Shown piece by piece: positions 17,726-28,468 of a DNA stretch of 64,000 nucleotides. The translations under genes and the position numbers were made by a program. Under the pieces are notes generated by a model. It was not told the origin of the DNA. It was given only the letters and a program-made list of their open reading frames with translations, and ran no database searches. The stretch comes from JANQIV01 sp050117315 (GTDB lineage: Bacteria > Bacteroidota > Ignavibacteria > Ignavibacteriales > Melioribacteraceae). The stretch is from the NCBI GenBank assembly GCA_050117315.1, contig JASFMY010000017.1, forward strand, positions 1 to 64,000, in the 5' to 3' direction. Position 1 is the first letter of the stretch, and each line of letters begins with the position of its first letter.

Positions 17726-20308
17726 ATGAAAAAACCGCCACGTATAGGTCGATGGATTTTATCCGTCATAAACAGGAAAAGCAACCGTGAAATTGTACTC
17801 GGTGATTTTGAAGAGTTTTATAATGAAATTAGATCAGATAGAGGCGGATTATATGCTGCCATCTGGTTTTATGTCCAAGCATTTAAATCTATTCCAAGAT
17901 TTTTGTTGACAAGCGTTTATTGGGAGGTAGTTATGTTTAAAAACTATTTAAAAATTGCTTTAAGAAATATTCTTAAGCATAAAGGTTATTCATTTATAAA
18001 TATCTTTGGTTTAGCACTGGGCATGGCTTGCTGTATATTTATTTATATATGGGTACAAGATGAATTAGCTTACGATGAATATAATGAAAATATAAAAAGT
18101 ATTTACAGGCTTGAACAGGATTATTATTATTCCGGTGAAGCTTACCATATTGCGGTTACACCTACTGCAAGCGCTCCATACTTTAAAGAGAAAATACCTG
18201 AAATAGTTAATTCTTGCAGATTAAAAAATGTTGAAGTTCTTGTAAGCAATGGAGAGAATAAATTTTATGAATCGAATGTTGTTGGTATTGATTCAACATA
18301 CCTGGAGATGTTTACATTTGAATTTCTAAAAGGAGACAAGCTTTCCGCACTTGATAATCCGTTTAGCATTATAATTAACGACGAAATTGCTCATAAATAT
18401 TTCGGGGACGATGATCCTTTCGGCAAGACTCTGACAATAAATAACAAATATGACTTTATTGTTACGGGAGTTTTTAAAAAGTTTCCCCACAATGTTTCTT
18501 ACTCATTTGCAATTGCCTTTCCTTTTAGTTTTTGCAAAGAAGTGGGTGAATATTCCAAGGGATGGTACAGTAACTATCTTACTACATTTATTCAACTAGC
18601 ATCCAATGTAAATGGTCAAGATGTAAATAGGAAGTTAACAGCCGCATTAAGGGAAGTTAGACCGGAATTTACAAACGATTATATTGCAGCCCCTTTGAGC
18701 CGTTTACATTTGTATTCTTATTTCGGCTTCGGTCATTCAACCGGGGACATTCAGTATATTTATATATTTTCTGCAATTGCCGTTTTTGTCTTGTTGATTG
18801 CATGTATAAATTTTATGAACCTTTCTACGGCAAAGTCGGCTAATAAGGCTAAAGAAATAGGAATGCGAAAGGTTGTTGGTGCCATGCGTTCCAGTCTGAT
18901 TAAACAATTTTTTGGTGAATCTCTGCTGTTGTCCTTTATCGGATTAATCTTGGCATTGGGAATCGTAGCTTTGTTATTAGGTGAGTTCAATGAACTGACC
19001 GGAAAGGAAGTGCAGTCATCAATTTTAAGTAATAGAATTTTTCTTGTCGGAATTATCGTGATTACGGTAGTAACCGGAATTTTAGCAGGTATTTACCCCG
19101 CACTATATCTTTCATCATTTAAACCTGTTCTAGTTTTAAAAGGATTAAAAACACTCAGAATTAAAAATTCTAGTCTCAGAAAAATTTTAGTTGTTACTCA
19201 ATTTTCACTTTCCGTATTTCTTATAATTGCTACCATTGTGGTTTACAAACAAATAACATTCATCAAAGAAAAGGATTTGGGCTACGATAAAGAAAACTTG
19301 GTTTACTTGGAAATGAGAGGTGATATAAATAAGAATTATAATGTTATTAAGTCTGAATTTGAACATACTCAAGGAGTCGCTTCTGTTTCAGCCGCCATTG
19401 ATCCTCCTTATAATATTGGAAGCAACGCAGGTGGAGCCGAATGGGATGGGAAAGATCCCGACCAAGAAGTTCTGGTTGGAATAAATTTTGTCGACTACAA
19501 TTATTGCAAGACTATGGGGATAGAAATATTAGAAGGGAGAGAGTTCTTAAGTGAGTTTCCAGCCGATGAAATCTCAGATATTGATACTATTGGTGGCGTT
19601 CTCGTAAATGAAGAAGTTGTAAAATTAATGGGGCTTGATAACAAATCCGCTATTGGAGCACGATTCGATTTTTTCTCGCAGGGGAAAATCATAGGAGTAA
19701 TGAAAGATTTTAATTTTACTTCAGTAAAAAAAGTAATAGAGCCGGTGGCTATGGGGCTTGTTCCCGGTAATTTACAATACATAATCCTCAGATTAAATCC
19801 GGGTAATTTACAAGAGACAATTAGTAATCTTGAGAAGTCATGGAATTCTGTAGTCACTGATTACCCGTTTGAATGCAAATTCGTAGATTCCGATTTAGAT
19901 AGAATGTATAGACGCGAGACCAGAATGCTCGGATTGCTGCGTTACTTTTCTATTCTTGCGGTTGTAATAGCATGTTTGGGATTGTTCGGACTCGCTTCAT
20001 TTTCCGCAGAGCAGAGAACAAAAGAAATAGGAATTAGAAAAGTTCTCGGTGCTTCGGAAATTAAACTTGCCTATTTGCTAAGCAGGGAATTTATTGTGCT
20101 CATAGCTATTGCCAATGTTGTTGCCTGGTCTTTTGCATACTACGGCTCAACTAAATGGCTGGATGATTTTGCCTACCGGATTAACATAAGTCCCGTGTTT
20201 TTCTTAGTCGCAGGTTTGTTGTCTCTCGTAATAGCCATCGTTACCGTTAGTTATCAGGCAATTAAAGCGGCGCGTGCAAATCCGATAGATTCACTTAAGT
20301 ACGAATAA
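17726..20308 (+). CDS. orphan FtsX/MacB permease with N-terminal permease prefix domain
   Basis: An 860-residue protein. The start at 17726 (MKKPPRIGRWILSVINRKSN) is chosen over an in-frame ATG at 17681 because it matches the starts of the four following paralogues and follows the PadR stop. Residues 1-75 form the cytosolic prefix segment (REIVLGDFEEFYNE ... WFYVQAFKSIPRF). Then comes the usual MFKNYLKIALRN start of the permease proper, TM1, a periplasmic domain, the FtsX block ACINFMNLSTAKSANKAKEIGMRKV, a second periplasmic domain, and the second block ACLGLFGLASFSAEQRTKEIGIRKV, ending DSLKYE. It is the first permease of the PadR-headed operon. Substrate and ATPase partner are unknown. Confidence 0.9.
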   Translation: MKKPPRIGRWILSVINRKSNREIVLGDFEEFYNEIRSDRGGLYAAIWFYVQAFKSIPRFLLTSVYWEVVMFKNYLKIALRNILKHKGYSFINIFGLALGMACCIFIYIWVQDELAYDEYNENIKSIYRLEQDYYYSGEAYHIAVTPTASAPYFKEKIPEIVNSCRLKNVEVLVSNGENKFYESNVVGIDSTYLEMFTFEFLKGDKLSALDNPFSIIINDEIAHKYFGDDDPFGKTLTINNKYDFIVTGVFKKFPHNVSYSFAIAFPFSFCKEVGEYSKGWYSNYLTTFIQLASNVNGQDVNRKLTAALREVRPEFTNDYIAAPLSRLHLYSYFGFGHSTGDIQYIYIFSAIAVFVLLIACINFMNLSTAKSANKAKEIGMRKVVGAMRSSLIKQFFGESLLLSFIGLILALGIVALLLGEFNELTGKEVQSSILSNRIFLVGIIVITVVTGILAGIYPALYLSSFKPVLVLKGLKTLRIKNSSLRKILVVTQFSLSVFLIIATIVVYKQITFIKEKDLGYDKENLVYLEMRGDINKNYNVIKSEFEHTQGVASVSAAIDPPYNIGSNAGGAEWDGKDPDQEVLVGINFVDYNYCKTMGIEILEGREFLSEFPADEISDIDTIGGVLVNEEVVKLMGLDNKSAIGARFDFFSQGKIIGVMKDFNFTSVKKVIEPVAMGLVPGNLQYIILRLNPGNLQETISNLEKSWNSVVTDYPFECKFVDSDLDRMYRRETRMLGLLRYFSILAVVIACLGLFGLASFSAEQRTKEIGIRKVLGASEIKLAYLLSREFIVLIAIANVVAWSFAYYGSTKWLDDFAYRINISPVFFLVAGLLSLVIAIVTVSYQAIKAARANPIDSLKYE

Positions 20309-20314
20309 ATAAAA

Positions 20315-22914
20315 ATGAAAAAACCACCACGCATAGCGCGATGGATTTTGTCCGTCACAAACAGGAAACGTAACCGTGAAATTGTACTCGGTGATTTTGA
20401 AGAGTTTTATAATGAAAGACTTTCAGATTACGGCTGGTTGTATGCATATTTTTGGTTTTACACTCAAGCATTCAGATCAATTCCAAGTTTTCTATTTACA
20501 AGTTTATATTGGGGAATAACTATGTTTTCAAATTACTTTAAAATTTCATTTAGGAATATCTTTAAGTACAAAGGATACTCATTTATAAATATTTTCGGGC
20601 TGGCAACAGGACTGGCTAGCTGCATTTTGATATTTCTATTCATTACTTATGAAACGAGTTTTGATGAATTCTATTCCAAAGCCGATAGAATCTATATTGT
20701 TGCTAGGGAGGAAAGGCATCCGTCACAGACGAGAAATACTTTAGGAAATCCATTCCCTTTTACAGAAGCAATGCGTAATGATTTCCTCGAGTTGGAAGCC
20801 GCCACACAAATATATGGTGTTGAGGAAACTCAAATCACAGTTGACACCGAATTATTTACCCAAAACAACATTTTATTTACCGAACCGCAATTTTTTAAAA
20901 TGTTTGATGTTGAATACATTATGGGATATCCCACAAATAATTTGAAAGATCCGAACTCAATTATTATCACGGAAGGAATAGCAAAAAAATATTTCGGCAA
21001 TAACTCTCCTTTAGACAAGAATATTAAGATAGATAATCTTATTGATCTAACAGTAGTCGGAGTAGTAAAAGATCCTCCTCCTAATACTAGTCTGCCTTAT
21101 ACTGCTATTGCATCCGTAAAAGCTCTTACAAAGATTTTCTGGGAATGGATATGAATCGATGGAACGTTACATCAACTGCGAACGCGACTTTCGTTTTACT
21201 TCCACCCAATATAAAGCCACAAAATATTCTAAGTGGGTTCGATGCATTTAAGAAGAAATACTTGAGTGAAAAAGAAATAGAGACTGACAATTATTCACTT
21301 CTTCCTTTAACCAGTTGGCACAATGATACACGTTATGAATACATGACTTATACAACGGGCGAAGACACAATATTAATTTTTGCACTTATCGGTCTGGTGA
21401 TATTGATTGTCGCAAGTATAAATTTTGTTAATCTCTCCGTCGCACAGGCGGTCAAGCGGTCAAAAGAAGTGGGAGTTAGGAAAGTACTTGGCGCTCACAG
21501 GTTACAGTTGATACGCCAGTATATGAGCGAGTCCATCAATTACACACTAATTTCGATTATTCTGGCATTTTTGCTTGCATGGTTGTTAGTACCGGAACTA
21601 AATAAATTTCTTGCCAATGGCATAAAACTTTCGTTATTCGATTCCCGTTTCGTCCCTATATTTTTAGTCGGTATGTTTGTTCTGGTTTCTTTGTTAACCG
21701 GTATATATCCCGCCGTTTTTCTATCAAGATTCAATCCTGTTGAATCGTTCAAGAATAAACTCAACACTAAAAAATCAAAAGGCTATTCGGTTCGGGACAG
21801 CCTTGTTGGAATTCAATTTATTATTGCGCAGGCATTAATAGTATCTGTGCTTGTGATATCAAGTCAACTTAATTTAATAAAAAATAAAGATCTGGGTTTT
21901 TCCAAAGAACAGATAATAAATGTATATATTCCAAAATATGATGAATCCAAATGTGAAACTTTAAGAAACCAACTTCTTGCCAATCCCAATATTCAAAATG
22001 TTTCATACTCTTTCTCACCTCCGAGTTCACAACAAATTATGCAGACTTATGCAGCGTTTAATGAAGGAGGTGAAAGAGAAAGGGATTTGGTACAGTTAAT
22101 TTTTATAGATGAGAATTTCCAGAAAACATTTGACATAAAACTTTTGGCAGGCGACTTTCTACCGAAATATATTGAGGGTGACACGTTATATAAATTTATA
22201 ATAAATAAATCTTTCCTAAAAAAGATGGGCTTTGCAAATCCTATGGAAGCAATCAATCAACCGATTGAGGTAAGTAGGTATAAAGGTAATATAATAGGAG
22301 TTACAAAGAATTTTAACGTTCGATCTTTGCATGAAACCGTTCCGCCGGTAATACTTACTAATTTCGGAACAAATTATTTCTCAAATATGTCGGTTAAAAT
22401 TTCTCCGAATAATGTTCCGGCTACATTGGATTATATAAAACAAAATTGGGAAGCAGGTTATCCCGAATATATTTACGATATGCAGTTCTACAACGAGTAT
22501 CTCGGAAGTCAATATGATGCGGAAAATAAAATTTTTACAATCATAGAAATCTTTGCTGTTCTATCAATAATTATCGGATGTCTCGGTTTGCTCGGATTGA
22601 TGTCATTCATCGCCGCACAAAAAACAAAAGAGATTGGAATAAGAAAAGTATTGGGAGCATCCGAAATTAATATACTTGTTTTACTCTCAAAGCAATTTTC
22701 AAAAGTCGTGCTTATTGCCAATATTATAGCATGGCCCGTTGCATGGTATTTAATGAATAGATGGTTGGAAAATTTTGCATATAGAATTGAATTAACTCTT
22801 TGGATTTTTTTACTCGCAGGGATAATCGGATTAATAATTGCAATTATCTCTGTGAGTTTACAAGCAATCAAAGCTGCACTGGCAAACCCAGTAGATTCAT
22901 TAAAGTACGAATAA
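20315..22914 (+). pseudogene. prefix-domain FtsX permease split by a one-base frameshift
   Basis: Two overlapping frames (20315-21154 and 21145-22914) make one permease. The first holds the prefix domain, TM1 and most of the first periplasmic domain. The second holds the rest, with VASINFVNLSVAQAVKRSKEVGVRKV and GCLGLLGLMSFIAAQKTKEIGIRKV. Adding one A to the run at 21118-21121 joins them as ...ASVKSSYKDFLGMDMNRW..., giving 2601 nt (866 residues), the size of its neighbours. The ATGGATATGA overlap could allow translational coupling of two half-proteins, but a sequencing error or simple mutation is more likely. Confidence 0.8.
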
Positions 22915-22921
22915 GAGAAAA

Positions 22922-25519
22922 ATGAAAAAACCGCCACGCATAGCGCGATGGATTTTATCCGTCACAAACAGAAAGAGCAATCGCGAAATTATTCTTGGCG
23001 ATTTTGAAGAGCTTTTTAATGAAGTCTGCTCTAATAGAGGGCCTCTGTATGCGTACATGTGGTTTTACATTCAAGCGTTTAAATCAGCACCAAGATTTTT
23101 ATTCACAACCTTTTATTGGGGGATAGTTATGTTTAAGAATTATCTAACTATAGCGTTGAGAAATATTAAGAAGTATAAAGTATATTCGTTTGTTAATATT
23201 GTGGGACTTGCTGTTGGTCTGTCATGTTGTATCCTAATTTCAGAATTTATATTTAATGAACTTTCGTATGATAAGTTTCATAAAAATGCTGACAATATCT
23301 ATAGAGTAGCTACTGATGGCAAAATAGGAAATAATCCTATTGAGTTGTCGATACTTGCAGCACCTGCAGGTCCTGCGTTAGTTAGTGATTTCCCTGAGGT
23401 GCTGGATGCAGTGAGAATAAAATATCCGGATAACAATTTGTTTAGTTACGAGAACAAACATTTTTTTGAGTTTGCGCCGCTTTATGTTGACAAATCGTTT
23501 TTCAATGTTTTTTCATTCAAGCTTATAAAGGGAGATCCTAAAACCGCACTAGAAACTCCCTTCTCTCTAATCCTAACACAAGAACTAGCTGAAAAGTATT
23601 TTGGTAACGAAAATCCTATTGGAAAGGTTATTACAATAAATAATGACCAAGATTATACAGTTACAGGAATTGTTGAAAAGCCGCCGCAGAATTCTCATTT
23701 CACTTTTGATATTCTGGCATCATTCGAAACATTATATAAAACAGTGCCGGAGGAAGTTGAAAATTGGGGATTCCTGTACTACCAGACATATCTCTTGCTT
23801 CAAGAAGGAACAAACTACCAAGACCTGGAAATGAAGTTGCCGGACTTTATAGAAAATCATGTTGGTGATATGTTAAAAAAAATAAATGCAGAATATACAT
23901 GGAATCTTCAACCACTATCTAAAATTCATCTTTACTCACATTTTGCGCATGAGCTGGGGGTTAATAGTGATATCCGTTATATCTATATTTTTGCTGCTAT
24001 AGGTTTACTTATTTTATTAATAGCGTGTTTTAATTTTATGAATCTTTCAACTGCTTGCTCTGCAACACGTTCAAAAGAAGTAGGTATCCGTAAAGTACTT
24101 GGCGCAGGCAGAGGTAATCTTATTCATCAATTCTTGAGCGAATCATTTTTGTTTGCTGTGTTATCTTTGATACTTGCTATGATAATTGTTGCAATCGTGT
24201 TGCCTTCTTTTAATAATCTTGTTGGGATGAATCTAAAAATAGTAGACTTTATAGCATTAAATCGGTTAGGTATAATGTTATGTATTACCCTAGTAGTAGG
24301 ATTATTTGCAGGCAGCTACCCTGCTTTTTTTCTTTCAAGGTTTGGAATTGTAAAAGTATTAAGAAAGGAAATGTTCAAAAATTTTAGAGGTGCACACTTT
24401 CGAAGTCTGCTCGTTGTTTTTCAATTTGCAATCTCGATAATATTGATCGTTGGGACAACAGTTATTAACGATCAATTGTATTTCATGAGAAATACAAAAC
24501 TCGGTTTTAATAAAGAGCAGATGCTTGTTATTCCTCTACGGGATACCACTACGCAAAATAATATCAAAACTACGAAATATGAATTATCTAATATAAAAGG
24601 CGTAATTCATTGTTGCAGTTCACTCATGGTTCCCGGGGAGAAAGAATACTGGCAGCTCACTTGCTTGCCGGAGGATCATGACCAAACATTCCAGGTTGAA
24701 CGTTTTAGTATTGATGATGATTTTTTAGAAACATATGGAATTGAAGTTTTACAGGGGAGAGGATTTTCAAATAAAATGGAAACAGATGAAGATGCTGTCC
24801 TTATAAATGAGACTGCCGCTAAAGGATTGGGATGGAAAAACCCAATTGGTAAAAAAATAAGATACCGGCTCTATCCTGAAGAACCAAAAACAAGAACTGT
24901 TATTGGAGTTATAAAGGATATACACCACAAATCACTTCATGAAAAAATAGGCCCGAGTTTGATTGATTACTCACCGGATTCTGCAAGCAGACTTACTTTA
25001 AAGCTAAACACAGCAGATATATTAAATACTATGAAAATGGTAAAACAACAATGGTCCGAGCTGGCACCAAATCATCCCTTTGAGTATTTCTTTCTTGATG
25101 AGTATTTTAATAATATATATAACGCTGAAGAAAAGCTGGGCTTTATTTTCGAAATATTTTCCTCTCTAGCAGTATCCATCGGTTGCATGGGACTTTTAGG
25201 TTTAGCCTCTTTTATATCAGAACGACGTAAAAAAGAAATAGGCATTAGGAAAGTTTTAGGAGCTAATGTTACCGGCATATTATTTTTACTGAATAAAGAG
25301 TTCACTAAATCTGTGTTGATTGCTAATATAGTTGCCTGGCCTATAGCCTATTATTTCTTGAATAATTGGCTGCAAGATTTTGCATACCGTGTAGAGATTA
25401 ACATCTGGGTATTTTTTATCGCGGGAATTTTTGCACTGCTTATTGCTATAATTACGGTAAGTTTTCAGTCAATTAAAGCAGCAACTGCAAATCCCATTAA
25501 CTCGATTAGTAACGAATAG
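22922..25519 (+). CDS. orphan FtsX/MacB permease with prefix domain
   Basis: 865 residues, starting MKKPPRIARWILSVTNRKSN, 7 bp after the previous gene. The layout matches its neighbours: prefix (1-75), TM1 at YSFVNIVGLAVGLSCCILI, periplasmic domain, ACFNFMNLSTACSATRSKEVGIRKV, second periplasmic domain, and GCMGLLGLASFISERRKKEIGIRKV. The end is SISNE rather than the usual SIKYE/SLKYE. Periplasmic domains differ strongly between paralogues while the FtsX blocks are conserved. Confidence 0.9.
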   Translation: MKKPPRIARWILSVTNRKSNREIILGDFEELFNEVCSNRGPLYAYMWFYIQAFKSAPRFLFTTFYWGIVMFKNYLTIALRNIKKYKVYSFVNIVGLAVGLSCCILISEFIFNELSYDKFHKNADNIYRVATDGKIGNNPIELSILAAPAGPALVSDFPEVLDAVRIKYPDNNLFSYENKHFFEFAPLYVDKSFFNVFSFKLIKGDPKTALETPFSLILTQELAEKYFGNENPIGKVITINNDQDYTVTGIVEKPPQNSHFTFDILASFETLYKTVPEEVENWGFLYYQTYLLLQEGTNYQDLEMKLPDFIENHVGDMLKKINAEYTWNLQPLSKIHLYSHFAHELGVNSDIRYIYIFAAIGLLILLIACFNFMNLSTACSATRSKEVGIRKVLGAGRGNLIHQFLSESFLFAVLSLILAMIIVAIVLPSFNNLVGMNLKIVDFIALNRLGIMLCITLVVGLFAGSYPAFFLSRFGIVKVLRKEMFKNFRGAHFRSLLVVFQFAISIILIVGTTVINDQLYFMRNTKLGFNKEQMLVIPLRDTTTQNNIKTTKYELSNIKGVIHCCSSLMVPGEKEYWQLTCLPEDHDQTFQVERFSIDDDFLETYGIEVLQGRGFSNKMETDEDAVLINETAAKGLGWKNPIGKKIRYRLYPEEPKTRTVIGVIKDIHHKSLHEKIGPSLIDYSPDSASRLTLKLNTADILNTMKMVKQQWSELAPNHPFEYFFLDEYFNNIYNAEEKLGFIFEIFSSLAVSIGCMGLLGLASFISERRKKEIGIRKVLGANVTGILFLLNKEFTKSVLIANIVAWPIAYYFLNNWLQDFAYRVEINIWVFFIAGIFALLIAIITVSFQSIKAATANPINSISNE

Positions 25520-25522
25520 TAA

Positions 25523-25878
25523 ATGAAAAGGACGCCACTTATAGCACGATGGATTTTATCCGTCGTAAACAGAAAAAGTAACCGTGAAATTATTCTCGGC
25601 GACTTTGAAAAATTTTATAATGAATATATTTTGAGAAAGGCTGGTTACTCGCGTATCTCTGGTTTTACATTCAAACATTTAAATCAATTCCAGAATTCTT
25701 ATTTACAAGTTTGTATTGGGGTGTAGTTATGTTTGGTAATTATTTTAAGATTGTTCTAAGAAAGCTCCTTGAGCAGAAAATGTATTCTTTTATAACCATT
25801 TCAGGCTTAGTCGTAGGATTAGGAGTATTTCTAGTAATATTTGCCGTTTTCATTGGGCAAAGACATAAATTGATAAGA
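25523..25878 (+). pseudogene. broken duplicate of a permease 5' end
   Basis: The region encodes a second prefix domain (MKRTPLIARWILSVVNRKSN...) and TM1 (FGNYFKIVLRKLLEQKMYSF). It is about 90 percent alike to 25879-26230 immediately downstream, so the 5' end of the next permease is tandemly duplicated. Relative to the downstream copy, GAAATAT is shortened to GAATAT near 25627, shifting the frame; from 25711 it is open again. Repairing this gives a continuous 979-residue frame to 28461. The junction (TTGGGCAAAGACATAAATTGATAAGA) resembles the tail of the PadR gene plus its spacer at 17700-17725, showing the duplicated unit came from a PadR-permease boundary. Confidence 0.7.
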
Positions 25879-28461
25879 ATGAAAAAACCGCCACGCATAG
25901 CGCGATGGATTTTATCCGTCATAAACAGGAAAAGTAACCGCGAAATTGTTCTCGGCGACTTTGAAGAATTTTATAATGAAATATATTTTGAGAAAGGCTG
26001 GTTACTCGCGTATCTCTGGTTTTACATTCAAGCATTTAAATCAATTCCAAAATTTTTATTTACAAATTTGTATTGGGGTGTAGTTATGTTTGGTAATTAT
26101 TTTAAGATTGCTCTAAGAAAGCTCCTTGAGCAGAAAATGTATTCCTTTATAACCATTTCAGGCTTAGCAGTAGGATTAGGAATATTTTTAGTAATGTTTG
26201 CCTTTTTCATTAGGAAGATGACTGCCGATTCATTTCATAAAGATATTGACAGAATTTATAATGTAGTTCAGGTACTGAATTCAGGTAGCGGAGAGAAACA
26301 TACTGCTTATATCCCGTTTCCCTTAGTATCCTCACTCAAGGACGACATCCCTGAGATCGAAGATTTTACCAGGTTCTATGATCCGGGTAAATCGATAATT
26401 AGTTATAAGGAAAAAAAGTTTTATGAAAGTCAGGTCCTTTTCACCGACACAAATTTTTTCTCATTTTTTACTTTCAATATAATCGAGGGTAATGTTGAGA
26501 CAATGTTTTCAAAACCCAGATCAGTTGTTATAAGTGAAAAAATTGCTGAGAAATATTTTGGGGATAAATATGCTATAGGTGAAGTAATGACTCTCGAAAA
26601 TGAAATGGATCTTGTCGTGACAGGAGTTTTCAAAGAGTTGACTGAGCAACAATCTATTTCATCTTTATACGGACAAATTATTGTTCCCATTGAAGCCGCG
26701 AAAAGTTTATATGGTTCACTGGACAACTGGGATAATAACAACCTGACCGGATTCGTAAAACTACAAAAGGGAGCAAATCTAAAACAGGTAGAAAATAAGT
26801 TAGAATCATTACGTGCAAAATACTATGACAACTCTATCACTTCACCTCAGCAGCTATATCTCTTTCCGACGAAAGGGTTAATTAATACGGCACCTCACAT
26901 ACAGAGATTTGCTAATTATTCCCCTACTACCGGGGCTATCATTTTATTGTTTATTGGATTTCTTTTCCTTTTGATAGGAATTTTCAATTATGTGAATTTA
27001 TCAACAGCCCGTTATACTGAACGTTTAAAAGAGCTGGGTATACGCAAAGTTATTGGTGCAGGCAAATTGCAACTAACGAAACAATTTTTGATGGAATCCG
27101 TAATTACAGCTTTTATTGCATATCCTATTGCAATTATAGTATATAATCTGGTTACTTCATTCTTCAGTTCATTAAGTCCCTTGATTCCTTCTTTTCCCTT
27201 TTGGGATAATGAGAAAATAATATTTTTTTCAATAATAATATCTCTTATTACCGGATTTGCTGCTGGAATTTATCCGGCTGTTTTTCTTTCATCATTTCGT
27301 CCGGTCCAAATATTAAAAGGAATATTTGTGCAGGGAAAAGGACAAAATAAGCTTCGAAAAATATTGGTTATTCTTCAATTTTCCATTTCTATTGTTTTTG
27401 TTGTCTTAACGTTGGTATTTCAAAAACAATCAGAGTTTATCATAAATAGTGACTTAGGCTATAATAGATCAGGAGTAATCGCTATACCTCTCACTAATGA
27501 GATAAAAAAATCTTACCCAATTATTAAAGAAAGATTAAGGAATTTATCGGGTGTTCTAAACACTACTGTATCAATGTCTATTCCCGGAAATTGGCAAACA
27601 AAAAAAAATGTCCTTCCGGAAGGGTTTGATACTGATAACTCATTAACTGCCTATTACTATGGTATTGATTACGATTTTTTTAACACTATGGAAATGCAAA
27701 TATCTCAGGGAAGACCATTTTCAAAAGAATATCAAGAAGATGATAATATAATTATTAACCAATTATTTGCTCATCGACTTAAATGGGACTATCCAATCGG
27801 GAAAACTATAAAAATTGGAGAAAAGAAATGCAAGATAGTAGGTGTTTCAAATGATTTTCTTTTTGACAATACTTTCTGGCCTATCGCTCCATCTGTTTTT
27901 TATATTGAAAAGGATAATCCGGGTTATATTTTAATAAAAATCGGAGACAAGAATAAAGAATCTGTAATTACTGATTATGTTAATAATATATGGAATGAAC
28001 TTTCCCCCGGTACCCCGTTTACTTATTACTTTTTAGATGAATATTTCAGAAATGTTAATAGCTATACATGGATTTTACTTAAAGTTATGGGGATGCTCGG
28101 TGTATTGGCGTTGTTATATTCTTGTTTGGGTTTATTTGCTCTTGCTACTTATTCCGTAAGAAAAAGAAGGAAAGAAATCAGCATACGGCAAGTTATGGGG
28201 GCTACTTTGCCTGTAATTCTTACAATGCTGTCGAAAGATTTCTTAAAGTTCATTATTTTGTCAAATATTTTTGCCTTACCGGTTGCCTATTGGGCAGCAA
28301 ATAGTTTCTTAGATTTTGTATCTCCTATTCATACAAATGTTGACTTCGGTATTCTGATAATGACAACCGGTATTACATTGTTGGTATCTCTAATTACTAT
28401 TACAATCCAGACATATAAAGCAGCTACAGCAAATCCCGTAGATTCGTTAAAGTACGAATAA
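25879..28461 (+). CDS. orphan FtsX/MacB permease with prefix domain
   Basis: 860 residues from the ATG at 25879 (MKKPPRIARWILSVINRKSN), chosen by alignment with its paralogues. The open frame continues upstream to 25711 through a duplicated TM1. The prefix domain is followed by TM1 (FITISGLAVGLGIFLVMFAFF), a divergent periplasmic domain, GIFNYVNLSTARYTERLKELGIRKV, and SCLGLFALATYSVRKRRKEISIRQV. The FtsX motifs are more divergent than in its neighbours. It ends VDSLKYE, 7 bp before the next permease. Confidence 0.85.
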   Translation: MKKPPRIARWILSVINRKSNREIVLGDFEEFYNEIYFEKGWLLAYLWFYIQAFKSIPKFLFTNLYWGVVMFGNYFKIALRKLLEQKMYSFITISGLAVGLGIFLVMFAFFIRKMTADSFHKDIDRIYNVVQVLNSGSGEKHTAYIPFPLVSSLKDDIPEIEDFTRFYDPGKSIISYKEKKFYESQVLFTDTNFFSFFTFNIIEGNVETMFSKPRSVVISEKIAEKYFGDKYAIGEVMTLENEMDLVVTGVFKELTEQQSISSLYGQIIVPIEAAKSLYGSLDNWDNNNLTGFVKLQKGANLKQVENKLESLRAKYYDNSITSPQQLYLFPTKGLINTAPHIQRFANYSPTTGAIILLFIGFLFLLIGIFNYVNLSTARYTERLKELGIRKVIGAGKLQLTKQFLMESVITAFIAYPIAIIVYNLVTSFFSSLSPLIPSFPFWDNEKIIFFSIIISLITGFAAGIYPAVFLSSFRPVQILKGIFVQGKGQNKLRKILVILQFSISIVFVVLTLVFQKQSEFIINSDLGYNRSGVIAIPLTNEIKKSYPIIKERLRNLSGVLNTTVSMSIPGNWQTKKNVLPEGFDTDNSLTAYYYGIDYDFFNTMEMQISQGRPFSKEYQEDDNIIINQLFAHRLKWDYPIGKTIKIGEKKCKIVGVSNDFLFDNTFWPIAPSVFYIEKDNPGYILIKIGDKNKESVITDYVNNIWNELSPGTPFTYYFLDEYFRNVNSYTWILLKVMGMLGVLALLYSCLGLFALATYSVRKRRKEISIRQVMGATLPVILTMLSKDFLKFIILSNIFALPVAYWAANSFLDFVSPIHTNVDFGILIMTTGITLLVSLITITIQTYKAATANPVDSLKYE

Positions 28462-28468
28462 GGGGAAA

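Noticed and set aside
21145..22914. Independent half-size permease gene
   Set aside because: The upstream piece supplies exactly the missing N-terminal half, and one added A gives a normal-length neighbour-like gene.
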